A DNA stretch of 64,000 nt from Prolixibacter sp. SD074 (GTDB lineage: Bacteria > Bacteroidota > Bacteroidia > Bacteroidales > Prolixibacteraceae): NCBI RefSeq assembly GCF_009617895.1, contig NZ_BLAW01000001.1:177001-241000 (forward strand), given 5' to 3'. A program made the position numbers and the translations under genes. Under the pieces are notes generated by a model. It worked only from the letters and a program-made list of their open reading frames with translations. It did no database searches and was not told the DNA's origin. Positions 9,696-18,490 of the stretch are shown piece after piece. The stretch's first letter is position 1; the number at the start of each line of letters is the position of its first letter.

Positions 9696-10631
9696 ATGGC
9701 TGGAAATGCTCCCATCAAAATCTTTTCAGGAACCCAAACCCGTTATTTAGCAGAAAAAATATCCAGTAGTGCCGGTTTGCACCTGGGCCGCTCATCTTGC
9801 CCGGTTTTTTCAGACGGCGAATTTGAGCCGTGCTACGAAGAGACCATTCGCGGTTCGCACTGTTTCATTGTTCAGTCGACTTTTCCGCCAGCTGATAACA
9901 TTTTGGAACTGTTGCTGATGATTGACGCTGCCAAACGGGCTTCGGCTTACAAAATTATTGCGGTTATTCCTTACTTCGGATACGCCCGTCAGGACAGGAA
10001 AGACAAACCGCGCGTTTCAATCGGCGCCAAATTGATGGCCGACATGTTTTCAGCCGCCGGAATCGACCGGTTGATTACCATGGATTTGCATGCCGACCAG
10101 ATTCAGGGATTTTTCGATGTGCCAGTTGATCACCTGACCGCATCAACGCTTTTTATTCCGCATATCCGGAAAATGAACCTGGAGAATCTGGTGGTGGCAT
10201 CTCCGGATGTCGGGGGGACCAAACGTGCTAACACTTATTCCAAATTCCTGGGAACCGATATGGTGATTTGCCATAAATCGCGCAGCCAGGCTAATGTGGT
10301 GGGTAATATGACCGTTATTGGTGACGTGAAAGGTAAAGATGTCGTTATTATTGATGACATGATTGATACGGCCGGGACCATTACTAAAGCCGCCAATCTG
10401 ATGAAAGAGAAGGGAGCTAACACCGTACGTGCCTTTGCAACCCACGCGGTTCTTTCAGGCCCTGCATACGAACGCATTGACAAATCGGATCTGGATGAAA
10501 TTTATTTTACCGACTCCATCCCGTTGAGGAAAAAGTCAGACAAGATTAAGATTATTTCCTGCTCTGGACTGATTGCTGACGTTATTCAGAAAGTGTACAA
10601 GAACGAATCGATTAGTACTTCGTTCATTTAA
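9696..10631 (+). CDS. prs: Ribose-phosphate pyrophosphokinase
   Basis: Makes PRPP from ribose-5-phosphate and ATP for nucleotide, histidine and NAD synthesis. The signatures are YFGYARQDRK, the metal-binding DLHADQIQGFF and the PRPP-binding loop VVIIDDMIDTAGT. The 311-residue length is normal. A TACATTTG box at 9644-9651 is a reasonable promoter, 45 bases before the start. Confidence 0.95.
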   Translation: MAGNAPIKIFSGTQTRYLAEKISSSAGLHLGRSSCPVFSDGEFEPCYEETIRGSHCFIVQSTFPPADNILELLLMIDAAKRASAYKIIAVIPYFGYARQDRKDKPRVSIGAKLMADMFSAAGIDRLITMDLHADQIQGFFDVPVDHLTASTLFIPHIRKMNLENLVVASPDVGGTKRANTYSKFLGTDMVICHKSRSQANVVGNMTVIGDVKGKDVVIIDDMIDTAGTITKAANLMKEKGANTVRAFATHAVLSGPAYERIDKSDLDEIYFTDSIPLRKKSDKIKIISCSGLIADVIQKVYKNESISTSFI

Positions 10632-10722
10632 TGATAATTGAATATAGTAATCCGTTGAAATAACTTACCGATGAAGATGTGCGAAAATTCTTCTTACGTG
10701 AAGATTTTATGTGATTATTTGC

Positions 10723-10730
10723 TATATTTG
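10723..10730 (+). promoter_or_regulatory. -7 promoter box for the rplY-pth operon
   Basis: TATATTTG is an exact TAnnTTTG match in the 200-base gap between prs and rplY. It leaves an untranslated leader of about 95 bases. Confidence 0.5.
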
Positions 10731-10830
10731 CGCCCAATTTTGCAGCATACCTTTACTGGTGTGATGCGGATGCCTTCCTGATGAAAGGAGGGAGATCTGA
10801 GTAAGCACTTAAAAAATTAATTAATTTACG

Positions 10831-11415
10831 ATGAAAACGTTTGAAGTAAAAGGTACTGCCCGTGCAGCAGTAGGAAAAAAAGAGACAAAAAAACTGCGCG
10901 CCGAAGGTAAAGTTCCTTGCGTACTTTATGGTGGCGGGGAAGTTGTTCATTTCGAAGCTGAAGCAGCCGAATTCCGTCACGTAATCTATACCCCCAGTGT
11001 TTATTTGATTAACATTGAAATTGGTGGTAAAAAATATCGGGCTAGTATGCAGGACATTCAGTTCCACCCGGTAACTGATGAGATTATGCATATCGACTTC
11101 CTCCAAGTTGTTGAAGATAAGCCGCTTAAAATCAATATTCCTGTTGCACTGACAGGTTTCGCAAAAGGTATTCAGAAAGGTGGACGTTTAAAAACCAACC
11201 TTCGTGTATTGCGTGTGAAAGGTTTGGCAAAAGACCTGCCCGATACCATTAATATCGATGTAACTGAGTTGGGATTAGGTGAAAGTGTTCGTGTTGGCGA
11301 TGTCCAGGTTGACGGCCTTGAAATTCTGAATAATAAATCAGTTCCGGTAGCCAGCGTAGTAATTACCCGTGCAGCTCGTGCGGCCCTGACTGCAGCTGCC
11401 AAAGGCGGAAACTAA
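10831..11415 (+). CDS. rplY: 50S ribosomal protein L25 (general stress CTC form)
   Basis: Binds 5S rRNA in the large ribosomal subunit. The N-terminal L25 domain (KKLRAEGKVPCVLYGGG) is followed by the beta-rich CTC extension, giving 194 residues as in most non-enterobacterial forms. The alanine-rich tail is common. It heads an operon with pth, whose start is 15 bases after the stop. Confidence 0.94.
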   Translation: MKTFEVKGTARAAVGKKETKKLRAEGKVPCVLYGGGEVVHFEAEAAEFRHVIYTPSVYLINIEIGGKKYRASMQDIQFHPVTDEIMHIDFLQVVEDKPLKINIPVALTGFAKGIQKGGRLKTNLRVLRVKGLAKDLPDTINIDVTELGLGESVRVGDVQVDGLEILNNKSVPVASVVITRAARAALTAAAKGGN

Positions 11416-11430
11416 TAAAGCAATTGTGTT

Positions 11431-11994
11431 TTGAAGTACCTGATAGTAGGTTTAGGAAATATCGGGGAAGAATATCAAAATACCCGACACAATATCGGTT
11501 TTAAAATATTGGATGCTCTCGCCGGAGTGTCCAATATTTCTTTTAGCGATAAGCGTTATGGCGCTGTCGCTGAGATGAAACATGCCGGGCGAACCTTCAT
11601 TCTCCTGAAGCCTTCTACGTATATGAACCTGAGTGGCAGGGCTGTGCATTACTGGATGCAGAAGGAGAAAATTCCGGTTGACAAGGTGCTGATTCTGGTC
11701 GATGACCTGGCGTTGCCGCTGGGGAAAATCCGTTTGCGGGCCAAAGGGAGCGATGCCGGGCACAATGGTTTGAAGAACATCAACCAGGTATTGGGCCGAC
11801 AGGATTATGCCCGTTTACGGTTTGGTATTGGTGACGATTTTCAGCAAGGCTACCAGATCGATTATGTTCTGGGAAAGTGGTCACCGGAAGAGGAGAAGAT
11901 ACTTCCCAAACGCATCGAACTTTGCATCGATATCATCAAATCATTTGCTACCATAGGCGTGGCCCGGACAATGAGCCAGTTCAACAACAAGTGA
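11431..11994 (+). CDS. pth: Peptidyl-tRNA hydrolase
   Basis: Releases tRNA from peptidyl-tRNA that drops off ribosomes. The signatures are NTRHNIGF (catalytic His), PSTYMNLSG and GHNGLKNI. The 187-residue length is standard. The start is a TTG codon giving [12 protein letters not shown], which aligns with the family start. The linkage with rplY is a widely conserved arrangement. Confidence 0.95.
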   Translation: MKYLIVGLGNIGEEYQNTRHNIGFKILDALAGVSNISFSDKRYGAVAEMKHAGRTFILLKPSTYMNLSGRAVHYWMQKEKIPVDKVLILVDDLALPLGKIRLRAKGSDAGHNGLKNINQVLGRQDYARLRFGIGDDFQQGYQIDYVLGKWSPEEEKILPKRIELCIDIIKSFATIGVARTMSQFNNK

Positions 11995-12035
11995 ACTTTG
12001 CCGGAATTATTTTCTCCAGTTATTAATTTTGCATC

Positions 12036-12416
12036 ATGGAAGAACAGGTTCGCATAGACAAATGGTTGTGGGCTGTCAGGGTTTTTAAAACCCGAAGCAT
12101 CGCTACGGAGGAGTGCAAGAAAGGACGTGTGACTATAGATGAGCAACCGGTGAAACCATCACGCGTGATTAAACCCGGTGATGTGGTGAAGGTCCGCAAA
12201 AGCCCGGTGACTTATTCATACAAAGTCAAACAGCTAATCGGGAAACGGATGGGAGCTAAACTGGTTCCGGAGTATATGGAGGATATTACTCCGGTTTCGG
12301 AACTGGAAATTATGGAAATGCAGAGAAATATGGGTTGGTTCGAGCGGGAACGCGGAACCGGACGTCCAACAAAAAAAGAACGCCGCGATATCGACCGGTT
12401 GAAAGGGAACCGATGA
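12036..12416 (+). CDS. S4-domain RNA-binding protein (Hsp15-like)
   Basis: A 126-residue protein with an N-terminal S4 domain (RIDKWLWAVRVFKTRSIATEECKKGRV) and a basic tail ending KKERRDIDRLKGNR. It resembles Hsp15/HslR, which rescues stalled 50S subunits carrying tRNA. It lies 41 bases after pth and is likely in the same operon, consistent with a ribosome-rescue theme. Confidence 0.82.
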   Translation: MEEQVRIDKWLWAVRVFKTRSIATEECKKGRVTIDEQPVKPSRVIKPGDVVKVRKSPVTYSYKVKQLIGKRMGAKLVPEYMEDITPVSELEIMEMQRNMGWFERERGTGRPTKKERRDIDRLKGNR

Positions 12417-12471
12417 TTTTCAGACGTTTCTTAAGGCTATTTTCAAATCAGCATTAAATATTTTTTGTTCA

Positions 12472-13014
12472 ATGTTAATTGCTCGTCAAAAACGCAAAGA
12501 GAATATCGTTGAGTACATCCTCTACATGTGGCAGGTGGAAGATTTGATTCGGGCGCATCAGTTCGACATGGCCCGTATCCGCGAAAACATTGTCGACAAG
12601 TTTGACAGTAAAAACGAGGAGCGGGAAGAGATTGCCGGTTGGTACGAGAATCTGATCCTGATGATGGAGCGCGAGAATGTCAGGAAAAGTGGGCATTTGC
12701 AGATCAACCGGAATCAGGTGAACGATTTGTATGAGTTTCATTTGCTGGTGATGAAGAGCGGTCAGTTTCCTCAATATGATATGCACTTTCGTCAGGCGAA
12801 ACCCTTTATTGACGAGTTTTCGGCGAAAGCCGGAGGCGCCGGGGAAAATGATGTTGAAACCAGCTTGAATGCGCTTTACGGAGTATTGTTATTAAAGCTG
12901 AAAGGCGAGGAGGTGACGCCGGGAACATTGGCTTCGGTGAAAATGTTTAGCCAGTTTTTGGCGCATTTGGCACACTATTACAAGCAATACGAGAGCGGAA
13001 AACTGGAACTTTAG
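12472..13014 (+). CDS. DUF4924 family protein
   Basis: A 180-residue cytoplasmic protein beginning MLIARQKRKENIVEYILYMW, the conserved start of the Bacteroidota-specific DUF4924 family. It appears mainly helical, with no catalytic motif I can name. The function is unknown. It converges with the DCC-family gene, 12 bases apart. Confidence 0.75.
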   Translation: MLIARQKRKENIVEYILYMWQVEDLIRAHQFDMARIRENIVDKFDSKNEEREEIAGWYENLILMMERENVRKSGHLQINRNQVNDLYEFHLLVMKSGQFPQYDMHFRQAKPFIDEFSAKAGGAGENDVETSLNALYGVLLLKLKGEEVTPGTLASVKMFSQFLAHLAHYYKQYESGKLEL

Positions 13015-13026
13015 TGATCCTGTTTT

Positions 13027-13434
13027 TCAGTTAAGAAACCGGTGGGCTACTTCCGGTGAGGGCATTTCACAATAATCTTTCTTTCCAAACCAGCGATACC
13101 GGTTTTTGGCAATCCAATGGTAAACAGCATCCCGAAAGGAAACTGGTAATACTTCGAAAATAACCAGCCAATTCCAGGGTGCTTTCAGGTATTTAGCGAT
13201 TCGAAGTACTGCTGTTGATGCGGTAAAAATCTGATTATTTTCGATTAAAACCACGCTGTCCGCATCTTCCGGAAGGGAATATTGGTAGCGGACTTTTGAA
13301 GCAAACTCGCCTTGTAGCGGCGCAAACCGGTAGCGGGGATTTTTTTCGTATTTCAGGATAAACCGCACGGAAGCATTGCATAAATTGCAAACACCATCAT
13401 AGAGTAAAACCGGTTTATTTAGCTCGTTATTCAT
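13027..13434 (-). CDS. DCC-family thiol-disulfide oxidoreductase-like protein
   Basis: A 135-residue protein with DGVCNLCN near the N terminus, the D-x-x-C-x-x-C signature that names the DCC (DUF393) family, plus the conserved RFAPLQ segment. The thioredoxin-like redox role is predicted from the family, not proven. It lies about 15 bases downstream of the amidase gene on the same strand. Confidence 0.82.
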   Translation of the reverse strand: MNNELNKPVLLYDGVCNLCNASVRFILKYEKNPRYRFAPLQGEFASKVRYQYSLPEDADSVVLIENNQIFTASTAVLRIAKYLKAPWNWLVIFEVLPVSFRDAVYHWIAKNRYRWFGKKDYCEMPSPEVAHRFLN

Positions 13435-13449
13435 GTTCCCTCTCGATAT

Positions 13450-14463
13450 TTATTGACGCGATTGGTAGTCTTGCACTATGCCTTCGGTCAGCCAATCGGC
13501 CAGTGCCTGACGATTACTTGGGTATATAATCCGTTGCTGGTCGCGTGTATGATTAATGTTTCCCATTTCAATGTACACGGCAGTTGGATTCGTTCGTGTC
13601 AGCATGTATAGCCGCCGGCTCGATACCGTGCCATTGTATCCCCGGTTGGGTTGGTTTTCCTTGTAATTCTCCATCATCGAATGTCGCATCGCTTCGGCCA
13701 GTTGTTCTCCACTTTTACTCTTTTCGTAATGGTAGAAAAAGAGGTCGATGTTCCTGTGCCGGTTTCGCGCATCAACATGAATGATAATACAACGTTTATA
13801 TTTCGCTGAAGGATCTTTTCGGTAGAGTTCATTTACGGTGGCAGCCCTTTGGCGAAGCCTCTGATTTTGGTCAAGTGGAATTTTTTGATGTGGATAGCAA
13901 TACTCATCCGAGCGGTTCTCCAGGTAGTGGTCATCGCGGATTCCATCTTTCGGGTCATGAATGACGAAGTGCACCTTGGCTCCGTGTTGAAGCAATGCCC
14001 TGCCCAGACGCAATGTTACATCGTACGCATACTCATCTTCAGTTAACCGATGCTTACCAATTTTTCCCATCGCTCCCGGATCGGGGCCACCATGACCACT
14101 CACCAGGTAAAATACGGCGCCTTTCAGTTTTCTGTCCTGAATACGGACCTTCTCATATTCCTTCCCGAAAAGTGGTTCTTCTGCATATAAGGTAGCCACC
14201 GGGAGCAAGTAACTTCGTCCTTCGTAAAGCGAATTGTTCGGGCCCAACTTCGATTTATTCAGTTCGATGAACTTATCCAGGTATTCACCGACAGGTAAAC
14301 CATTTCGTTCAAGTAAATTATATATTCCGTCTCCTCTCTTAGCTTTTACTTCCGGGTAACCGGAATTTTGGGCATAACTGCTACCGAACCAAAATAAAAT
14401 GAAGATGGTATGAATAGTTATACGAATGAAAATGGATGGTTGATCGGGAGCTGTTTTGTACAT
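13450..14463 (-). CDS. N-acetylmuramoyl-L-alanine amidase with LysM-like domain
   Basis: Exported peptidoglycan amidase of 337 residues. A signal peptide ends around SSYAQ. A LysM-like segment follows (KRGDGIYNLLERNGL ... YEGRSYLLP). The amidase_3 zinc ligands and catalytic Glu are visible: His in VSGHGGPDPGAMG, Glu in RLTEDEYAYD, His in HVDARNRHRN and Glu in VYIEMGNI. It should cut the bond between MurNAc and L-alanine in the periplasm. Confidence 0.82.
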   Translation of the reverse strand: MYKTAPDQPSIFIRITIHTIFILFWFGSSYAQNSGYPEVKAKRGDGIYNLLERNGLPVGEYLDKFIELNKSKLGPNNSLYEGRSYLLPVATLYAEEPLFGKEYEKVRIQDRKLKGAVFYLVSGHGGPDPGAMGKIGKHRLTEDEYAYDVTLRLGRALLQHGAKVHFVIHDPKDGIRDDHYLENRSDEYCYPHQKIPLDQNQRLRQRAATVNELYRKDPSAKYKRCIIIHVDARNRHRNIDLFFYHYEKSKSGEQLAEAMRHSMMENYKENQPNRGYNGTVSSRRLYMLTRTNPTAVYIEMGNINHTRDQQRIIYPSNRQALADWLTEGIVQDYQSRQ

Positions 14464-14651
14464 CAGGTTGGTGCCTTTTTTAATCCTACTTCACATTTCA
14501 CTAAAATAACCTCTGATTCAGACAAAACCTATATGTTCGCTGAGGTATTTTTAATTAAACTCTTTGCTCCATAAATGGTTTAGCGAATGTTTTGTTATTT
14601 TGAAACGCGATTAAAAGGATCAAGTCTTAACCACTAATGAAAATTGCAAAA

Positions 14652-15416
14652 ATGAAGAAGTTTTTTTTGTTGCTGGTATTTGCAATGGCTCTTGCAGCCT
14701 GTAAGCAGCATACCGCAACGATTGACCAGGTGCGGTACCAAAATATAAAACTGGATTCCACACTTAAGCTATCGGCTGCTCCAAAAATTGAAGCTCAAAT
14801 TAAACCTTACCGGGATAGCCTCCAGGCACAAATGTCGCAAAGACTTTGTGTGGCTTCAGAAGATCTGTTTACCGGTCGGCCGGAGAGCCTGTTGGGGAAT
14901 TTTGTTTCCGATTTGGTCCTGGCCGAAGGAAAAGCATTGTGTCAAAAGAAATATCCGGACATTCATCCCGTGGTGACCTATATGAACCGGGGAGGTCTTC
15001 GGGCACCCATTCCGAAAGGAGAAGTGACTGTAAAAAGTATTTTTGAGCTAATGCCATTTGAAAATGAAGTGGTCCTGCTAAAGCTGAAAGGCAGTGACCT
15101 TCGTCGCCTGATGAACCATATGGCCTCGAGAGGTGGTGAAGGTGTTGCGGGAATGCGGTTTGGTATCCGCAAGGATAAAGCGATTAAATGTATGGTTGAT
15201 GGAAAACCACTTGATAATGATAACCTGTATTGGATGGTAACCAGCGATTACCTTGCTGACGGAGGTGACGGTAGTAAATCGTTGTCGAAAAATCTGCAAC
15301 GGGTGAATACCGGCGTAAAACTGCGCGATATGATTATTGCTCACATGCGAAAATTGGGTGAGGACGGAAAAATGGCAACATCAAAACTTGACGGGAGGAT
15401 TTATCATGCAAAATAG
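14652..15416 (+). CDS. 5'-nucleotidase C-terminal-domain lipoprotein
   Basis: Substrate-binding (C-terminal) domain of the UshA/5'-nucleotidase family as a separate lipoprotein. The lipobox is FAMALAACK. Conserved segments are VTYMNRGGLRAPIPKGEVT, FELMPFENEVV and VTSDYLADGGDG. The frame opens at 14637, but the ATG at 14652 gives a clean signal peptide. Its 3' end overlaps the metallophosphatase start by 11 bases, so the two are translationally linked and probably form one two-subunit enzyme, with the gene order inverted relative to the usual single-chain domain order. Confidence 0.85.
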   Translation: MKKFFLLLVFAMALAACKQHTATIDQVRYQNIKLDSTLKLSAAPKIEAQIKPYRDSLQAQMSQRLCVASEDLFTGRPESLLGNFVSDLVLAEGKALCQKKYPDIHPVVTYMNRGGLRAPIPKGEVTVKSIFELMPFENEVVLLKLKGSDLRRLMNHMASRGGEGVAGMRFGIRKDKAIKCMVDGKPLDNDNLYWMVTSDYLADGGDGSKSLSKNLQRVNTGVKLRDMIIAHMRKLGEDGKMATSKLDGRIYHAK

Positions 15417-16326
15417 GAGAACATTCATTAAAAATCTGGCTGCCGGCTCGGTTGGTGTCAGCTTGTTGGGAGACGCTGCTGTTTCGCTGGCTGCGCAAAG
15501 CGATGATTACACAAAACTGACGGTTCTGCATACCAACGATTGGCATTCGCATATCGATCCATTTCCGGGCGATGCGCCGCGGCATGCTGGCGAAGGAGGA
15601 ATTGCCCGCCGTAGTGCATTAATTAACCAGATACGAAAGGAGGAAGACAACGTACTGTTGCTTGATGCCGGTGATGTATTTCAGGGGACACCTTATTTCA
15701 ATTTCTATAAAGGAAAAATCGAGTTTGAGTTGATGAGTGAAATTAATTACGATGCCGCGACCATTGGAAACCATGAGTTCGACAATGGTTTAGCAGGTCT
15801 CGATAGCCAGTTGCCACATGCAAAATTCCCTTTTATCTGTTCAAATTATGATTTCTCCGATACCATCCTTGCCGGGAAAACGATTCCAAACAAAGTATTC
15901 AAGCGGGGAGGGCTTCGTATCGGTGTTTACGGACTAGGTGTAGAATTGGATGGCTTGGTGGCTCCCGATAACTTTGGGAAAACCGGTTATCTTGATCCGC
16001 TGAAGATTGCTCTGGAACAGGAGAAATACTTGCGGGAAGAGCAGGGCGCAGACATGGTGATTTGTCTCTCACACCTGGGGTATAAGTACCGGAGTAACAA
16101 AGTAAGCGATCAGGTTATTGCTGATAATACCTATACAACCGACCTGATTATCGGCGGACATACACATACTTTCCTCAAACATCCGGAAATGCATACGAAC
16201 AAAGCCAACAAACAAATTTTGGTGAACCAGGTCGGTTGGGCAGGTTTGTTGCTGGGACGTATTGATTTTTACGTAACCCGCGGAGGAAACACTAAATCGG
16301 AGTATACAGCCATACCGATTAAATAA
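15406..16326 (+). CDS. 5'-nucleotidase-type metallophosphatase (N-terminal domain)
   Basis: Catalytic half of a UshA-like 5'-nucleotidase. Metal ligands lie in HTNDWHSH, DAGDVFQG, GNHEFDNG, SHLGYK and GGHTHTF. The N terminus MQNRRTFIKNLAAGSVG has an RRTFIK twin-arginine motif, suggesting Tat export. The frame opens earlier (15337), but the ATG at 15406 is preceded by GGGAGG at a good distance and starts the Tat signal. Substrates are likely nucleotides or other phosphoesters (family knowledge). Confidence 0.88.
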   Translation: MQNRRTFIKNLAAGSVGVSLLGDAAVSLAAQSDDYTKLTVLHTNDWHSHIDPFPGDAPRHAGEGGIARRSALINQIRKEEDNVLLLDAGDVFQGTPYFNFYKGKIEFELMSEINYDAATIGNHEFDNGLAGLDSQLPHAKFPFICSNYDFSDTILAGKTIPNKVFKRGGLRIGVYGLGVELDGLVAPDNFGKTGYLDPLKIALEQEKYLREEQGADMVICLSHLGYKYRSNKVSDQVIADNTYTTDLIIGGHTHTFLKHPEMHTNKANKQILVNQVGWAGLLLGRIDFYVTRGGNTKSEYTAIPIK

Positions 16327-16420
16327 AGCGAACAAGACAATCAGACAATATATCCCCCGGCCGGCTTGGTTGGGGAGTTTTAAATGTGTTCCCACTCCAC
16401 CGAAAGGTTAAACCAACAAT

Positions 16421-16460
16421 AAAAAAGGAGTTATGCACAGTGACATAACTCCTTTATTTT
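16421..16460. terminator. Terminator between the nucleotidase operon and the tRNA genes
   Basis: AAAGGAGTTATG (16424-16435) pairs perfectly with CATAACTCCTTT (16444-16455), with A and T runs on both sides. It can end both the forward operon and the minus-strand tRNA transcript. Confidence 0.75.
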
Positions 16461-16467
16461 CAATCAG

Positions 16468-16542
16468 TCGGGGTACCAGGATTCGAACCTGGGACCCCCT
16501 GCTCCCAAAGCAGGTGCGCTAACCGGACTGCGCTACACCCCG
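16468..16542 (-). tRNA. tRNA-Pro (TGG anticodon)
   Basis: On the minus strand a 75-base cloverleaf starts CGGGGTGTAGCGCAG. The anticodon stem CCTGC/GCAGG holds loop TTTGGGA (anticodon TGG). The T-arm GGTTCGAATCC and acceptor pairing are complete. The 3' CCA is not encoded. Confidence 0.93.
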
Positions 16543-16577
16543 AATCGTATGTGACCTCCCGAAGGAATCTAAAACTG

Positions 16578-16667
<90 letters not shown>

Positions 16668-17268
16668 GTTGATTTTGAGTGCTGCAAATGTAGAAATGAT
16701 TTTCACTTGCTCAAAATAAATTTTGCAAAAAAAAAACCACTCATTATACTTTAATCTAACACATCGACGCATTATGCTGAATTTATGAACATTACATCAG
16801 TTGTATTAACATAATAGTGAAATATTGCAAAACAGGCATTCTCAATGATTTAAGAATCAGATAGGTTTACCTCTGAATATGGAACCGGAGCATAAAAAAG
16901 CTTCCGAATGCTTGGAAAATTAGGAGATGCGGTGTACTTTCGAAGTATATATTCAAGAACGTTCATTGAAAATGAAATAATTTTTTCCGCATTAATTCCT
17001 GTACATTGGTAAACTCAACGTTATTAATAGTAACGAGTAAGCTTATGACTGTTAAGACAGGCCTCACTCTACCTTCGGGTAGAGGCAGTTTTGCTGCCAC
17101 TGGAAGTCTGATCAGCCAGGCACTCAAATCCTGTTTCATCGGGGTTTTACACAAATAGGGGTTAATGCGGTTTTTTTATGTTTTTTCAATCGAATCTCTT
17201 TCTTTCCCTTTCCACGTCATCATAATATACAGTAAACGATCACCAACCCGGGGAGGTGGCTTTCTTAA
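16668..17268. other. Gene-free stretch with two small hairpins
   Basis: No convincing gene. It holds a perfect 7-bp stem closed by a TTCG loop (17067-17084) and directly after it a GGCAG/CTGCC stem (17084-17098). A 37-codon frame (17046-17159) runs across them but resembles nothing I know. The stretch separates the tRNA pair from an integrase scrap and may be leftover mobile DNA. Confidence 0.4.
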
Positions 17269-17446
17269 ACCGCTGCACATCCGGCTGAAAGACATTGACC
17301 GGAAGCGAAGTGTCATTAAAATCGCCGGAAAAGGGAACAAACAACGGGAACTTCCCCTACCCGACAGGCTTTTTAAATCACTGGAAGAATATTACCGGAA
17401 GTGGCGTTCAGGGGTTTACCTTTTTGAAGGGCCGGTGGCTGTTTCA
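17269..17446 (+). pseudogene. Fragment of a tyrosine recombinase/integrase
   Basis: An in-frame stretch of about 58 residues (RLKDIDRKRSVIKIAGKGNK ... PLPDRLFKSLEEYY ... YLFEG) matches the central part of IS91-associated tyrosine recombinases. The same block occurs in the intact integrase at 27.2 kb and in the one at 38.4-39.2 kb. The catalytic Arg region upstream and the HxxR...Y region downstream are missing, so this is a dead remnant. It lies next to the tRNA genes, a classic integration site. Confidence 0.65.
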
Positions 17447-17650
17447 ATTTGCCAAGGCTCTTTATATAACTCCAGCGCACTTTCAGGTACATATATTTTT
17501 GTCATGTACTTAGCAAAATCCATTAGAACTTTAATGTAAAATACTAAATTTGAAGATAATTATAATTCGAGTTTTCATAAACAACCTTGTGAAACTTGAC
17601 ACTTACAAATACTGGGATTTCATAAGTTTCCAGAAATAAAAAGGTTAATC

Positions 17651-18388
17651 ATGAAGGATTTCAAATCACTAAGTCAAGACATCAAGGCAAAACTGGGAAT
17701 GAGCCTTTCCCCGGTGGGCGTGCTTCTCACGGAAAAGTTACCCGAAGATGCATTCCATTTTAAAAAAGAAGGTGCTGGTTGCGTAGCCATGATGCCATAC
17801 AACAGCGCCAAAGGAAAAATATTTGCATTTGATAAAAATACCACCGGACTTCCCTGCTCGGCATTTTATCTGGGTTATACCGACTGGATTTTTGATGGCA
17901 TTGAAAAATATCTTTCCAACGAATGCGTTATGGGAAGGGAACCTGAACGCTTCATAAAAACGCCGGCGATGGCAAAGAAATTATTGGAAGCTTACCGTCG
18001 TAATCCGCACAGGGAAGGTGCCATTGTTTTCAAACCCCTGGAATTTTTTTCTGATGATGAAAAACCGGAGTTGATCATTTTCTTTGTCAATGCCGACCAG
18101 GTTTCAGCGCTACAAAATCTTATTTGTTTTGAAGCTCCACAAGAAGAAAGAATTGTCACTCAGTTTGCTTCGGCCTGTATGTCAGTTTTTACCGTTCCGA
18201 TACTATATGCAGAAAAAGGTGAAAAAAAAGCAGTATGGGGATTTCATGATATTTCTAAACGAAATAGAATTTCTAAAGACATCACCTCGATGACCCTGAC
18301 CTATCCTCTATTCGAAGAGATTTGTGAGAATCTGGATGAAAGTTTCGTAATTACTGAACACTGGGAACAGCTGCGGGAGAGGGAATAA
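17651..18388 (+). CDS. DUF169 family protein
   Basis: A 245-residue cytoplasmic protein with the DUF169 pattern: an N-terminal SLSPVGVLLTEKLP, then GAGCVAMMPYNSAKGK, TGLPCSAFYLGY and RFIKTPAMAKKLLEAY. Conserved cysteines (in GAGC, LPC and NEC) could bind a metal or cofactor, but no function is established. DUF169 proteins are common in anaerobes and archaea. It stands alone between two mobile remnants and the phosphoesterase pair. Confidence 0.75.
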   Translation: MKDFKSLSQDIKAKLGMSLSPVGVLLTEKLPEDAFHFKKEGAGCVAMMPYNSAKGKIFAFDKNTTGLPCSAFYLGYTDWIFDGIEKYLSNECVMGREPERFIKTPAMAKKLLEAYRRNPHREGAIVFKPLEFFSDDEKPELIIFFVNADQVSALQNLICFEAPQEERIVTQFASACMSVFTVPILYAEKGEKKAVWGFHDISKRNRISKDITSMTLTYPLFEEICENLDESFVITEHWEQLRERE

Positions 18389-18490
18389 ACTAATCATGAT
18401 ACAAAGTCCTTATGATTTGAATCGCCCCAAAAGAAAAAGTCTATCACTGTATCTCTTTTTAGTCCGGTTCAAATGTCAATATTCTTTATT

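Noticed and set aside
17046-17159. 37-codon frame across the TTCG hairpin
   Set aside because: It crosses two hairpins, resembles no protein and looks like chance coding in structured DNA.
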